DNA of 32,551 nt from Rhizobiales bacterium CCH3-A5. Lineage in GTDB: Bacteria; Pseudomonadota; Alphaproteobacteria; Rhizobiales; Beijerinckiaceae. Numbering within the stretch: position 1 is the first letter of the stretch; the number at the start of each line of letters is the position of its first letter. A program made the translations under genes and the position numbers. The notes under the pieces are model-generated. The model was not told the origin of the DNA and ran no database searches. It saw only the letters and a list, made by a program, of their open reading frames with translations. Shown here piece by piece: positions 1-7,857 of this stretch. The stretch covers positions 1 to 32,551 of the forward strand of contig LSIB01000087.1 in the NCBI GenBank assembly GCA_001556025.1. Direction: 5' to 3'.

Positions 1-2
1 TC

Positions 3-299
3 ACCGGCAAGATCGGCCAGCTCAACGAACTCGTCGCCGCCTTCCGCACCGGCCACGAGGCCGGCGCGCCGGCCCGCCCGGCGGCGGCCTACGCCCCGCC
101 CAGGCTCCGTGCGACCGACCATGCGGCCGCTGCCGCTGGCCAGATCTCGGGCAACGCCGCCGAACCCGCGCGCCTGCAGAAGCTCGCCGAGGCCGCCTTC
201 GCCCAGAGCCGCGCCTCGCCCGCGCCTGCACCCATGCGCGCGCCGGCCAAGAAGATCGCCAATTCCCGCGCCGGCGACGCCGGATGGGAAGAGTTCTGA
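3..299 (+). CDS. Methyl-accepting chemotaxis protein, C-terminal fragment
   Basis: The reading frame is open from the left edge and stops with TGA at 297-299, leaving 98 residues. It begins with GKIGQLNELVAAFRTG, which resembles the tail of a chemoreceptor signalling domain, where the last helix ends in a short phenylalanine-containing segment. An Ala/Pro-rich linker follows, then the terminal residues GDAGWEEF. A C-terminal xWxxF pentapeptide is the known docking tether for CheR/CheB on chemoreceptors, so this is most likely a transducer with an adaptation tether. The signalling hairpin and sensor domain lie outside the window. The identification rests on a short tail, so it is good but not certain. 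Confidence 0.7.
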   Translation, partial: TGKIGQLNELVAAFRTGHEAGAPARPAAAYAPPRLRATDHAAAAAGQISGNAAEPARLQKLAEAAFAQSRASPAPAPMRAPAKKIANSRAGDAGWEEF

Positions 300-372
300 G
301 CCATTGATCCGCGCCGCCGCCCGGGTGGCGCGGATGATTTCGTCGAAACGTCATCGAATGCGCGCGACGGCG

Positions 373-400
373 TTGACAGCCCCGCCTCGCCCCCGTAAAC
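373..400 (+). promoter_or_regulatory. Probable sigma-70 promoter of tRNA-Leu
   Basis: TTGACA at 373-378 is a perfect -35 box. About 16 bases later comes GTAAAC (395-400), a plausible -10 box. The tRNA begins 12 bases downstream. The stretch 300-411 holds no other gene. Confidence 0.5.
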
Positions 401-411
401 GAACCGCCGTT

Positions 412-498
412 GCCCAGGTGGCGGAATTGGTAGACGCACCAGCTTCAGGTGCTGGCGCTCGCAAGGGCGTGGAGGTTCGAGTCCTCTCCTGGGCACCA
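412..498 (+). tRNA. tRNA-Leu (anticodon CAG)
   Basis: The acceptor strands GCCCAGG (412-418) and CCTGGGC (488-494) pair perfectly. Discriminator A495 and an encoded CCA (496-498) follow. The anticodon stem CCAGC/GCTGG closes the loop TTCAGGT with anticodon CAG at 446-448. The T arm contains GGTTCGAGTCC. The long variable arm between the anticodon and T arms is typical of a class II tRNA such as leucine. A phage-type integrase gene follows at once, so the 3' end of this gene is probably the attachment site of an integrated element. Confidence 0.97.
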
Positions 499-525
499 CT
501 CTTTTTCGCCTTCGGCGTCAAAGAG
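499..525 (+). terminator. Possible hairpin after tRNA-Leu
   Basis: CTCTTT (499-504) can pair with AAAGAG (520-525), with an inner GCC/GGC pairing around a TTC loop. It sits directly after the CCA end and could terminate the tRNA transcript. It may equally be part of the integration junction. The stem is interrupted and no U-run follows. Confidence 0.3.
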
Positions 526-580
526 TTAAGCATTGATAACGAGTTACATGGTATCCGCTTTGACACCGCGGTTTGACACC

Positions 581-2383
581 ATGGCTCTTGCAATGTCCCG
601 ACCCTTCACTACCAAGCAGGGTTCCTACTATCTGAATGTGAAGGTGCCCAAAGCCCTTCGCGCGCAGGCCAAGGGCCGACGCGTCAGCCTCCCTGTGGCG
701 GGAGAACTGCACAGCGTGGTGATCGGCGAAAAGGTCGTCTTGTCGCTGAGGACCAAGGACCCGGAGACGGCAAAGACGCGCTTTCGCTTGGCGGCGCAGG
801 CGCTTGGTCAATACTTCGAGGCCCTGGAGAAGGGGCCTCAGCCGCTGACGCGCACCCAGCGGACCGCGCTCGTTGGCGACATCTACAGGGAGGCGGTGCG
901 CGATCTCGATGCCGACGACAGTTTTCTAGACGCCATCGAGACGACGACCGCAGAGTTCGACGCCAATGTTGGGCACCACCTCGGCACGGCGCCCGCCGAC
1001 GAAACGGTAGACGGCATCCCTGCGCGGCCCGCTGACGAGAAGACGGCCGAACTCCTGGCCGCGATCGACACGTACGATCCAAAGGCGCTCGCCGCCTGGG
1101 CCCTGAAATACGAAACCGATCCCGCCAAGCGCGCGGTCGCGCTCGAACAGCTCTACGGCCCCCTCGTCGACGGCGAGATCGCCCGCAAGCAGATCCTCGT
1201 CGACGAGACGTCCCGCAGCAAAACGCTCGAGATCATGGATCAGGCTGCGGACGCTTTCGGGGAGATGGCGACGCGCCGGCTGACCAGCCTGGACTTCAGC
1301 GACCCGTTCGGTGCGGGGCTGCCGGCCTGGAACGCGCCGATGCCTGCGACGCCCGGTCCTGCCGCTGCACCGCGTGGCGTCCTGACCGTGGAGAAGCTCT
1401 TCGCCAAATGGAAAGAAGAGAACGCCACCTCGCGCTCTCCTTCGACGTTTCGCCGCTACGGCTTCTCGATCGATGCGTTGATTGCCTTCTGGGGCGAGAA
1501 GGACGTCAGGCTGATCACGCCTGAGGATGTCTTGGCCTTTGCCCAAGAGCGCAAGAAGACCATTCCAGTTGCAACCGTCAACAAGAACGATCTCGTTGCC
1601 GTCTCGTCGATCCTGGGGTGGGCCACGACTCTTCTGGCCGGGAGGCTTCTGGCGTCAAACCCGGCCTACAGGATCAGGCTTCCCGAAGACAGGAAGACGG
1701 TCACCCGCGAGAAGCGGTTCCGTGACAGCGAGATCGCCGCCATCCTTCTTGCCGCGCGGAAGGCGCGCTTCAATGCGAAGATGCCCCGCGCGTCGGCATC
1801 GAGGCGCTGGGCTCCCTGGATTTGCGCCTACACGGGCTGCCGGATCCAGGAGACCTGTTGGGTCACGAAGGACGACATCTACCGCGACGGCGATGTCTGG
1901 CTGATCAACTTCCCGAAGACCAAGATCGACATTGCCCGGCGCGTCCCGCTCCACCCCGCGCTGATCGAGGAGGGCCTGCTCGACTTCCACGCCAAGGCTC
2001 CGTCAGGTTACCTGTTTTGCGGCGACGTGCCCCAAAAGCCCGGCGCCACTCGCACCCAGCAGGAGCAGCGCGCGAGCGAACTCTCGGAATGGATTCGCGA
2101 GCAGGTCACTCTGGATGCAAGCCTCAGCCCGAACCATGGGTGGCGTCACACCTTCATCACACGAGCAGAAGATGCCGGGATCGCCAAACGGCAGAGCAAT
2201 GCGATTACGGGTCACAACACGAAGAAAGACGCCAGCGACGGCTACTATGCGCCGAGCGCCGCGGAGCTGAAGAAGATCATCGATATGTACCCGCGTTACG
2301 ATCTCGATCTCAAATCGGGCGCGACCTCGCCGCTGGAGGCGGACGCGGAGCGCGGGTTGGAGATTCCCGATCGTACAGAATGA
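581..2383 (+). CDS. Tyrosine recombinase / integrase
   Basis: This is a site-specific recombinase of the phage integrase family, about 600 residues long, which would cut and rejoin DNA at the adjacent tRNA-Leu attachment site. The N-terminus (TKQGSYYLNVKVPKALR) looks like the small DNA-binding domain seen in this integrase group. A SAM-like core-binding region lies around residues 265-380. The C-terminal catalytic domain shows Arg421 (GCRIQE), His519 and Arg522 (HGWRHTF), His545 (TGHN) and the likely nucleophile Tyr555 or Tyr556 (DGYYAPS), so the R-H-R-H-Y set appears complete. No strong ribosome-binding site marks the start; ATG at 548 and 593 are alternatives. The 9-base sequence TTTGACACC occurs twice just upstream (559-567, 572-580). 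No excisionase gene was recognised. Confidence 0.93.
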   Translation: MALAMSRPFTTKQGSYYLNVKVPKALRAQAKGRRVSLPVAGELHSVVIGEKVVLSLRTKDPETAKTRFRLAAQALGQYFEALEKGPQPLTRTQRTALVGDIYREAVRDLDADDSFLDAIETTTAEFDANVGHHLGTAPADETVDGIPARPADEKTAELLAAIDTYDPKALAAWALKYETDPAKRAVALEQLYGPLVDGEIARKQILVDETSRSKTLEIMDQAADAFGEMATRRLTSLDFSDPFGAGLPAWNAPMPATPGPAAAPRGVLTVEKLFAKWKEENATSRSPSTFRRYGFSIDALIAFWGEKDVRLITPEDVLAFAQERKKTIPVATVNKNDLVAVSSILGWATTLLAGRLLASNPAYRIRLPEDRKTVTREKRFRDSEIAAILLAARKARFNAKMPRASASRRWAPWICAYTGCRIQETCWVTKDDIYRDGDVWLINFPKTKIDIARRVPLHPALIEEGLLDFHAKAPSGYLFCGDVPQKPGATRTQQEQRASELSEWIREQVTLDASLSPNHGWRHTFITRAEDAGIAKRQSNAITGHNTKKDASDGYYAPSAAELKKIIDMYPRYDLDLKSGATSPLEADAERGLEIPDRTE

Positions 2384-2429
2384 CGCGTTGGCGTGCCGAC
2401 GTGTTGCCTGCAAGAGTGCGTGGATGCGC

Positions 2430-2459
2430 CTGACCGAAGTCCGTTTGGACTTTGGTCAG
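2430..2459. terminator. Bidirectional hairpin terminator between convergent genes
   Basis: The 13-base arms CTGACCGAAGTCC (2430-2442) and GGACTTTGGTCAG (2447-2459) enclose a GTTT loop. The plus-strand RNA pairs along the whole stem with one G-U wobble. It separates the integrase from the convergent minus-strand array, and the stop codon of the last array gene (2456-2458) lies inside it. There is no U-run. Confidence 0.6.
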
Positions 2460-3319
2460 AGGGACGGGCTCAAGCCGGTCCCATAGCCTTGTCCCCTGGA
2501 CTTCCAGCTCGCGGCGACCCGGCGCCGCGGCTTGACGACGTGGTCGTGGATGATGGCCTCGACGATGCGCAGGAGACGTTGGGCGTCGCGGCTCTTGGGA
2601 CGGAAGAAGTAGAACTCCAGCGCAGCGCTCGCTCGCTTGATCTCGCCGAAGCCGTAGCCGGTCGCCCGCATGAACTGCATCGGCGCGATGCCGAGCAGAT
2701 CGCAGTGAGCCTGCCCGGCCGGGCTCGCGAGCCAGAGATTGAGCGCGGCGTTGCGCATTCGGGTGTGCAGGCGCTTGTCGAACTCGCGCACCGAAAGGTC
2801 GTCCGGAAGGCGGATCGCGAGCGAGCGCTCCGCGAGGATGACCGGTGAGCCCGGCAGCGGGCCACTCTCGGGCAGGATGTGCTGCAGCATCCAGTTGTCG
2901 TAGCCGAGGTCGCTGCAGGGAAGGCCGTCAGCGCTCGCGGTGAGCGCGCCATAGCGGTCGGCGTTGAGCTCGCGCATGCGGTCGCGCAGATTGACCTGGG
3001 CGGTGACCGAGACCTTGTGCACGGCCATCCTGAGGCGACGCGCGAGGCCGAGCAGGCCGGTCGCGACCGGCATCCGATTGTCCTCGCCGCATCCAGCGCA
3101 GTACACGAAGACGAGCTTGCCGGGCTTGTAGGCGACCTGGAAGCGCGGTGTGACGAAGGCGTCCTCGGGCAGCTTGACCATGGCTTTGCCGCCGACCCGC
3201 GGCCACCGGGTCGGGTACCATTCGGTGACCGCACCGGCGCTTCCTTCTGGCAGCAGCCGGCTGCCGACCGCGCGCTTCGTCTGGTCCGTCGTGCTTTTGC
3301 TGTGATCGATCGTCGTCAC
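2456..3319 (-). CDS. Conserved-looking protein of unknown function (last gene of the array)
   Basis: About 287 residues from a GTG start; a longer frame open to 3430 adds a low-complexity basic N-terminus that overlaps the upstream gene and is probably not translated. I do not recognise the family. A short YCAGCGEDNR segment near residue 80 carries two cysteines, too few for a clear zinc site. The C-terminal third (GYGFGEIKRASAALEFYFFRPKSRDAQRLLRIVEAIIHD) is rich in aromatic and charged residues. Visible features do not include a signal peptide or membrane helix, so a cytoplasmic protein is likely. It follows the Lon-like ATPase by 67 bases on the same strand, which suggests a shared transcript. 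Confidence 0.7.
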   Translation of the reverse strand: MTTIDHSKSTTDQTKRAVGSRLLPEGSAGAVTEWYPTRWPRVGGKAMVKLPEDAFVTPRFQVAYKPGKLVFVYCAGCGEDNRMPVATGLLGLARRLRMAVHKVSVTAQVNLRDRMRELNADRYGALTASADGLPCSDLGYDNWMLQHILPESGPLPGSPVILAERSLAIRLPDDLSVREFDKRLHTRMRNAALNLWLASPAGQAHCDLLGIAPMQFMRATGYGFGEIKRASAALEFYFFRPKSRDAQRLLRIVEAIIHDHVVKPRRRVAASWKSRGQGYGTGLSPSL

Positions 3320-3386
3320 TGTTCTTCGTCTCCGTGCGGGCTCCCCGGGGGCATTCCCGTTCTCACCCTCACTGCCTTGACGACGC

Positions 3387-4589
3387 CTACTTTGACCTTG
3401 GCCGCATGAACCCGATCGGCTCTCTCGCACCCTTCACGTCGCAGATGTCCTCGGCGGCGGTGACATCGGCGACGGTAAGATGGCGCCGCCCGGCCTGCGC
3501 GGCGAAGCCGAGCGCCAGCGCGACGAGCCGGCGAATGCCGCGCGGATTTGTTCGGGCAAGCCGCCCCAGCACCGGCTCGTCCGGCAAGGCCAAGAGGTCA
3601 CCATGCGCCGTGATGATCTCGGTGGCGATGCTGCTGGCGATCGCGCGCAGCATGGCGCCGTCCGGCGGCGTGATCGCAACGATCAGGAACCTGTCCTGGA
3701 TGAAGCCTGGCAGCGCATCGAGATCGTTCGCGGTCGCGACGATCAGGCACCTCGAGAGGTCGAACGGGACGCGCAGATACTCGTCGACGAGGACGCAGGC
3801 ATTCTCCGCTTCGAGCAGGCCGAGAAGGCTGTTGTAAGGCTTCTCGGTCGAGTGGGTGACGAACTTGTCGACCTCGTCGAGCAGAATCAGCGGATTGGCG
3901 GTGTCGCCTCCGAGCAGAGCTTCGGTCAGCACGCCCATGCGCGCGCCGCGCCAAGTGGGCGGGTGACCAATCAGCAGCGCTTGCGCATCGGAGTTGGTCG
4001 CGCAGCTGAAGGCATGCTGCTCGACGCCGAGCGCAGCGGCGAGCCGGCGGGAGAAGTGGGTCTTACCCAGCCCGGGCGGGCCGACGAGCAGGAGCGGCGG
4101 GAAGGCGATTGCCGTGCCGGCCACCGCCGACAGCGCAACGGCCCGCTCGATCAGGGCGATGACCGTCACGAAGCCCGGGCATTCCTCGCGGAGCTTCGCA
4201 AGACGTTCCGGCGTATGCTCATCCGCCCCCACGAGGTGGCGCAGCGGCTCCTCGCCCGCGAGTGCGCGCAGCCGTTCGAGCCGCGTCTGCTCGTCGCTGG
4301 AGGCAGCGGCGAAGGCCATCGCGGTCTCGTCGAAGACGTCGCCGCCGGGTTGGGCCAGCCTGAGCTGCTTCAGCAGCGCTGGCTTGTCGAAGATCGCGAG
4401 CGAGGGTCCGCGCGGTGGCGCGTCCGATCCGGCATCGTGGTCGCCACAATTTGCCTCCGGTTCGAACGCCCCCCCATCGGGACGTTGCCGGCGCAGATGG
4501 CTGAGCAGCGCACCGTTCTCATCGTGACGCCAAGCCTGTGCAAACGCGTCCTTGGCGTGCTCGGAAACTGCGGAGGTCCCGGTGCTCAT
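3387..4589 (-). CDS. Lon-type AAA+ ATPase without protease domain
   Basis: About 400 residues, starting at the ATG 8 bases after the preceding stop. A variable N-terminal part of about 150 residues is followed by an ATPase module that reads like the core of Lon. Walker A is GPPGLGKT (170-177), followed by a Lon-like TWRGARMGVL stretch. Walker B is LILLDEVDK (234-242). After that come YLRVPFDLSR and the sensor-1 segment ATANDLDALP (286-295), Arg300 in QDRF, and a sensor-2-like NPRGIRRLV. The frame ends just after the small ATPase subdomain, so the Ser-Lys protease domain of Lon is absent, as is the Lon N-terminal substrate domain. It is therefore probably an ATP-driven remodeller rather than a protease. 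The ATP-binding assignment is firm; the role is unknown. Confidence 0.88.
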   Translation of the reverse strand: MSTGTSAVSEHAKDAFAQAWRHDENGALLSHLRRQRPDGGAFEPEANCGDHDAGSDAPPRGPSLAIFDKPALLKQLRLAQPGGDVFDETAMAFAAASSDEQTRLERLRALAGEEPLRHLVGADEHTPERLAKLREECPGFVTVIALIERAVALSAVAGTAIAFPPLLLVGPPGLGKTHFSRRLAAALGVEQHAFSCATNSDAQALLIGHPPTWRGARMGVLTEALLGGDTANPLILLDEVDKFVTHSTEKPYNSLLGLLEAENACVLVDEYLRVPFDLSRCLIVATANDLDALPGFIQDRFLIVAITPPDGAMLRAIASSIATEIITAHGDLLALPDEPVLGRLARTNPRGIRRLVALALGFAAQAGRRHLTVADVTAAEDICDVKGAREPIGFMRPRSK

Positions 4590-4597
4590 GACCGGCC

Positions 4598-5542
4598 TCA
4601 CAACTCGACACCGCTGAGGCGCGTGACGAAGGGAGGACCCTGCCGCGCGATCCGCCGCCCGACGCCGAGCGCGATTTCGACCAGCGCGCGCATCCAATCG
4701 GGATCGACGGCGCGCTCGCAGATCAGGCGCTCGACCTCCATCTTCACAACGAGGTCGTCGTGGCTGCGTGCGGGCCAGAGCCCGATCCGGCAGAGTTTTG
4801 CATAAGCGAGAACGCGCCCGCCGCCGATCGCCCCATACCAGTGCGGGCCGATGTCCTCCTGCTCCGACCAGACATCGACTGAAGCCAGACAGGCTTTCGC
4901 CTCGTCGAGAAGTGAGATCAGATCGGGCGGTCCGTTGAACCACGCTTCGAGCGCGGGAGCGTCCTCGAGCCGATAGGCGCCGTGCACGCTGGTGTCGCCT
5001 GCCACTCCATCGCCGCAGATCGCGCCGCCGCGGAACCGTCTCGCCAGTTCGGCAAGCTCAGGCGGAACGCGCCCGTCGCGGGTGGGCCCCATGGTGTGAG
5101 ACGAACCGGGGCCGCGCAGGGCGCGCATCATCAGCTCCGTGGCATGAACGCCGCCGCCGTCGGCGTACTGCAGCGAACGCTCCTGCGACAGCAGCGTCCG
5201 GGCGAAGCGATCCTCTGACGAGATCGGGGGCACGAGCAGCATGGCGATTTCGCCGGCGTGGCCGAGAACGGCCAGTGCGTTTGCCGTGTCGACACGCTGC
5301 TCGAGCGCAGACGGGTCTGCCTCCGCGAGTGCGAGGAACCGCTCGTACTGCCTGGAGTGTTGGAGCGCGCGCTCACGCAGCGTCAGGAGCGGCGGCAGGC
5401 GGTCGAAGAGCGTGGCATGGCGCTCTAGCTCATCGGAGCCCTCGGGCAGAAGCGTCTCAAAAGCGGCGAGCTCATCGACGACGATCCTCGTGCCGGTGGA
5501 AAACCTGAGATCGTGAAGCGTCGAGGCGACAATGTCGGTCAT
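4598..5542 (-). CDS. Array paralog 4 (unknown family, WPAR motif)
   Basis: 314 residues, family not recognised. It is clearly related to the next upstream gene: both have VVDELxAxExLxPE near the start, LFxxLPxLL, a PDLxxLLDxA stretch around residue 205 and a C-terminal AYAKLCRIGLWPARSHDD segment. That last motif, with consensus [IL]WPAxTxxDxxxK, recurs near the C-terminus of all four tandem genes here. A second, weaker copy (AMLLVPPISSEDRFAR) lies near residue 100, which hints at an internal repeat. No signal peptide or clear membrane span is visible. The gene follows a hairpin terminator and a leader, with ACCCCAGGGA upstream of ATG as ribosome-binding site, and is followed closely by the Lon-like ATPase. 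Confidence 0.8.
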   Translation of the reverse strand: MTDIVASTLHDLRFSTGTRIVVDELAAFETLLPEGSDELERHATLFDRLPPLLTLRERALQHSRQYERFLALAEADPSALEQRVDTANALAVLGHAGEIAMLLVPPISSEDRFARTLLSQERSLQYADGGGVHATELMMRALRGPGSSHTMGPTRDGRVPPELAELARRFRGGAICGDGVAGDTSVHGAYRLEDAPALEAWFNGPPDLISLLDEAKACLASVDVWSEQEDIGPHWYGAIGGGRVLAYAKLCRIGLWPARSHDDLVVKMEVERLICERAVDPDWMRALVEIALGVGRRIARQGPPFVTRLSGVEL

Positions 5543-5608
5543 GGTCTGGCTTCAATCCCTGGGGTCGGCCTGTCCGCCCCTTCACGATCAGAGTCCCGTC
5601 ATGACAAA

Positions 5609-5632
5609 AGGCGCGTCGGTGAAGACGCGCCT
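5609..5632 (-). terminator. Intercistronic intrinsic terminator (array junction 4)
   Basis: On the minus strand AGGCGCGTC and GACGCGCCT pair over 9 bp around a 6-base loop, followed by TTTT. It lies 36 nt after the stop of array paralog 3 and about 65 nt before the start of paralog 4. The same arrangement recurs at three other junctions of this array. Confidence 0.7.
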
Positions 5633-5667
5633 CTCGTTATCCTGGGCGTGGTGCCACGACGCTTCGG

Positions 5668-6609
5668 TCAGCCGCGCTCATCGACGTTGAGGAAGCGGGA
5701 GCTCTGGCCCGAGACCGTCTCCCCCTGGCCGAACGCGATCTCCCACAGCGCGCCGAGCCGGTCGGGATCGGCATCGCGTCCGCGGACGAGTTCGCGCGCG
5801 GCGATCTTGGCGGCGACGTCCGCCTGCGTCCGGGCCGGCCACAGCGCGACGCGCAGCAGGCGGGCATAGGCGAGGATCAGCCCGCCCTCTATGGCATCGG
5901 TGGTCATGCCATCGGGCTCGGCGACGTCCCGAACCCGATCGACCAGATTGAGCAGACAACTTGCGCCGTCGAGAAGCCCGGCGAGATCAGGCGCGGCATT
6001 GAAGTACGCCTTGAGGCTTTCGGCCTGCTCCAGGGTGTGAACGCTGGCAGCACCGGGGCCGGCGACCCTGACCGGCCGAAGCGCGCCCGCGCGGCGCGCC
6101 ATCGTCTCGATCAGCTCGCGCACGGCGTCGCCGGTCTCCGGCAGCATCAGTTGCTGCGGACGCCGCGGCAGTTCGCCGACCGCCCGGCGGGCGAGCGCGA
6201 CATCCTCGCCATCGCCATGACGGTCAGAATGGCGAAGCAGGTTGCGGCCGAATTGCTCGCGCGCCCACACGTCGTCGTCGGAGCGGACCGGCAGCAGGAG
6301 CAGCGCCAGGTTCGACGCATTGGTCATGATCGTCAGCGCGTTGACGACGTCGATCCAGGTCTCGACCTGTTCGGGCTCGCGGCCGATGAGCCCGATGATG
6401 CGGCGGACCTGCTCGGTATGAGCTTGGCCGCGCCCTTTGACTTCCAACAGCGTGGGAAGCTGGTTGCGGAAGAGCGCGAGGCTCTCAGCCTCGCTGGGCG
6501 CCTCGGGAACGAGGCGCTCCAGCGCGGTAAGCTCGTCGACGACGTGATGCAGGGTCGCATCGATGACGATGGCGCTGAGCAGTTCGTCGCGGCGGGTCTT
6601 GGTGTTCAT
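5668..6609 (-). CDS. Array paralog 3 (unknown family, WPAR motif)
   Basis: 313 residues, family not recognised, the closest relative of the 314-residue gene downstream. Shared features are the N-terminal VVDELTALERLVPE, LFRNQLPTLL, WIDVVNALTIM, FNAAPDLAGLLDGA and the C-terminal EGGLILAYARLLRVALWPARTQADVAAK. An N-terminal half-copy of the last motif is seen in LALLLLPVRSDDDVWAR. The protein looks soluble and largely helical. The ATG is preceded by a CCCACAGGACTC leader that is repeated, with changes, before the other paralogs. A strong terminator lies on each side of the gene, so it may form its own transcript or depend on read-through. Confidence 0.8.
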   Translation of the reverse strand: MNTKTRRDELLSAIVIDATLHHVVDELTALERLVPEAPSEAESLALFRNQLPTLLEVKGRGQAHTEQVRRIIGLIGREPEQVETWIDVVNALTIMTNASNLALLLLPVRSDDDVWAREQFGRNLLRHSDRHGDGEDVALARRAVGELPRRPQQLMLPETGDAVRELIETMARRAGALRPVRVAGPGAASVHTLEQAESLKAYFNAAPDLAGLLDGASCLLNLVDRVRDVAEPDGMTTDAIEGGLILAYARLLRVALWPARTQADVAAKIAARELVRGRDADPDRLGALWEIAFGQGETVSGQSSRFLNVDERG

Positions 6610-6681
6610 GGTCTTGCTTTCGAGTCCTGTGGGGTGATCTGCTCTCGGCAGTCGCTTTCCCTCCCGTCCCCGGAATCAAAA

Positions 6682-6709
6682 AAGGCAGCGCCGGTGTCGG
6701 CGCTGCCTT
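6682..6709 (-). terminator. Strong intrinsic terminator (array junction 3)
   Basis: A perfect 12-bp stem (AAGGCAGCGCCG with CGGCGCTGCCTT) with a 4-base loop is followed on the minus strand by a run of T residues (TTTTTTGATTCC). It lies 29 nt after the stop of array paralog 2. It is the most canonical of the four junction terminators. Confidence 0.85.
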
Positions 6710-6737
6710 CCTTGTCGTTACGTAGGCCGCTGGGCTG

Positions 6738-7739
6738 TCAGACCAACTCGTTAAAGTCGAAGACGAGGTCGTCGCGGGCATCGACCGGCAGCGACTTGAC
6801 CCAGGCGGCATCCGCCGTGACGTGCCGGACCGCGCCCTGCATGTTCACGGGATCGCCGAGTTCGCCGCGCAGATTGATCAGCGATACGATCTCGCGTTTC
6901 GTCGCGAGCGCGGCACGGGTGTGAACGGGCCAGATCATGACCTGCGCCGCGGCCAGGTAGCCGGCGATACGGGCGCCTTCGGCGGCCTCAATCAGTTCAC
7001 TCGCGTTCTGAGGGCCACGGCCGGCGAGCGTGATCAGTCGATCGCAGATCTCGAACATTGCCTTCGCCCGCCGCAGCAGGTGATCGAGGTCGGGCGCGGC
7101 CTTGGCGAAGCCGACCCAGGCGGCGATCTCGGTATGGGCGTAGGCTGGCAAGCCTCCGCGCAGCTCCAGACCCTCGGTCAGGTTCCAGCGCTCCAGCGGC
7201 CAAGTCGAGAGCCCGCGCTGGTCGCCCTGCGGAGGGGATGTAGGCGGCGGCAGCATCAGCGCGGGCACGGAGAAGGCCGCGCGCTTCCAGCGCACGCGGC
7301 GCGCCAGCGTCGCGTGCATCGTCGAGACGAAGGTCTTGTCTCTGTGATGGTGCAGCGCGCCGATCTGATCGGCCAGCGCGAGCTTGGCCTCGGCTTGATC
7401 GAGGTCGTCGGCCGGCCAGATCGCGGTGAGAGCGACGAGGCTGAGGCTCATGATCTGCAGCCCGGCGCAAACGCGCTCCTGGACATCATGCTCCAGTACG
7501 TCGAAAAGCCCGAGCCGGAACTCCTCGCTCTGAAGGCTCTTGGCGGTCCGCGCCGCGTTCTTCAGGTCGATCGGCTGGCGACGGAAGGCCGCGAGTTCGG
7601 AGACGCTGGGATCGTCGCCCCCAGTGATCTCCATGGCCACGGCGATCGGGTCGCGCAGCGCCTTGTCCTCGTACGCGTCCACCGGGCCACCGGTGCGCGC
7701 GGCGAGCGAGCGCCCGCCATCCTGCTGATTTTTGGTCAT
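6738..7739 (-). CDS. Array paralog 2 (unknown family, two IWP motifs)
   Basis: 333 residues from the ATG at 7739. This start was chosen because its leader aligns with those of the other paralogs; an in-frame ATG at 7754 is an alternative. The family is not recognised. It matches the next upstream gene over its length. Both contain an N-terminal GLQIMSLSLVALTAIWPADDLDQAEAK-type segment (around residue 110), a central RGLSTWPLERWNL-type stretch, PDLxxLLxRxxAM, and a C-terminal AAEGARIAGYLAAAQVMIWPVHT segment. The IWP motif therefore occurs twice in the protein, suggesting two repeats of about 150 residues. The downstream two paralogs share the C-terminal motif. No export signal is visible. Confidence 0.82.
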   Translation of the reverse strand: MTKNQQDGGRSLAARTGGPVDAYEDKALRDPIAVAMEITGGDDPSVSELAAFRRQPIDLKNAARTAKSLQSEEFRLGLFDVLEHDVQERVCAGLQIMSLSLVALTAIWPADDLDQAEAKLALADQIGALHHHRDKTFVSTMHATLARRVRWKRAAFSVPALMLPPPTSPPQGDQRGLSTWPLERWNLTEGLELRGGLPAYAHTEIAAWVGFAKAAPDLDHLLRRAKAMFEICDRLITLAGRGPQNASELIEAAEGARIAGYLAAAQVMIWPVHTRAALATKREIVSLINLRGELGDPVNMQGAVRHVTADAAWVKSLPVDARDDLVFDFNELV

Positions 7740-7805
7740 GTTGAACTTTCTCATGTGGGTCACGACCATCTGGCCGCACGTCTCCCTCCGCTCCTGAGAA
7801 TCGCA

Positions 7806-7831
7806 GATGGCGCCCCCGCAAGGACGCCATC
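7806..7831 (-). terminator. Intercistronic hairpin (array junction 2)
   Basis: GATGGCG and CGCCATC pair over 7 bp around a 12-base loop. On the minus strand the hairpin is followed by TGCGATTCTC, the position where the sister junctions have a T-run and GATTCC. It lies 27 nt after the stop of array paralog 1. It is the weakest of the four and may be a decayed terminator. Confidence 0.45.
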
Positions 7832-7857
7832 GCCATGTCCTCTCTCCGGCGATTTCG

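Noticed and set aside
2470..3234. Long serine/arginine-rich frame overlapping the last array gene
   Set aside because: Its composition is typical of a shifted frame over a GC-rich gene, and the overlapping frame has a natural amino-acid mix.
3818..3843. Inverted repeat around GTTGTA inside the Lon-like ATPase gene
   Set aside because: The arms have a mismatch and the bases encode EKPYNSLLGLLE, a conserved Lon-type segment, so the structure is best explained by codon constraints.
3480..4805. Long open frame on the plus strand opposite the ATPase
   Set aside because: It is antisense to a gene with complete AAA+ motifs and has no recognisable domain or ribosome-binding site.
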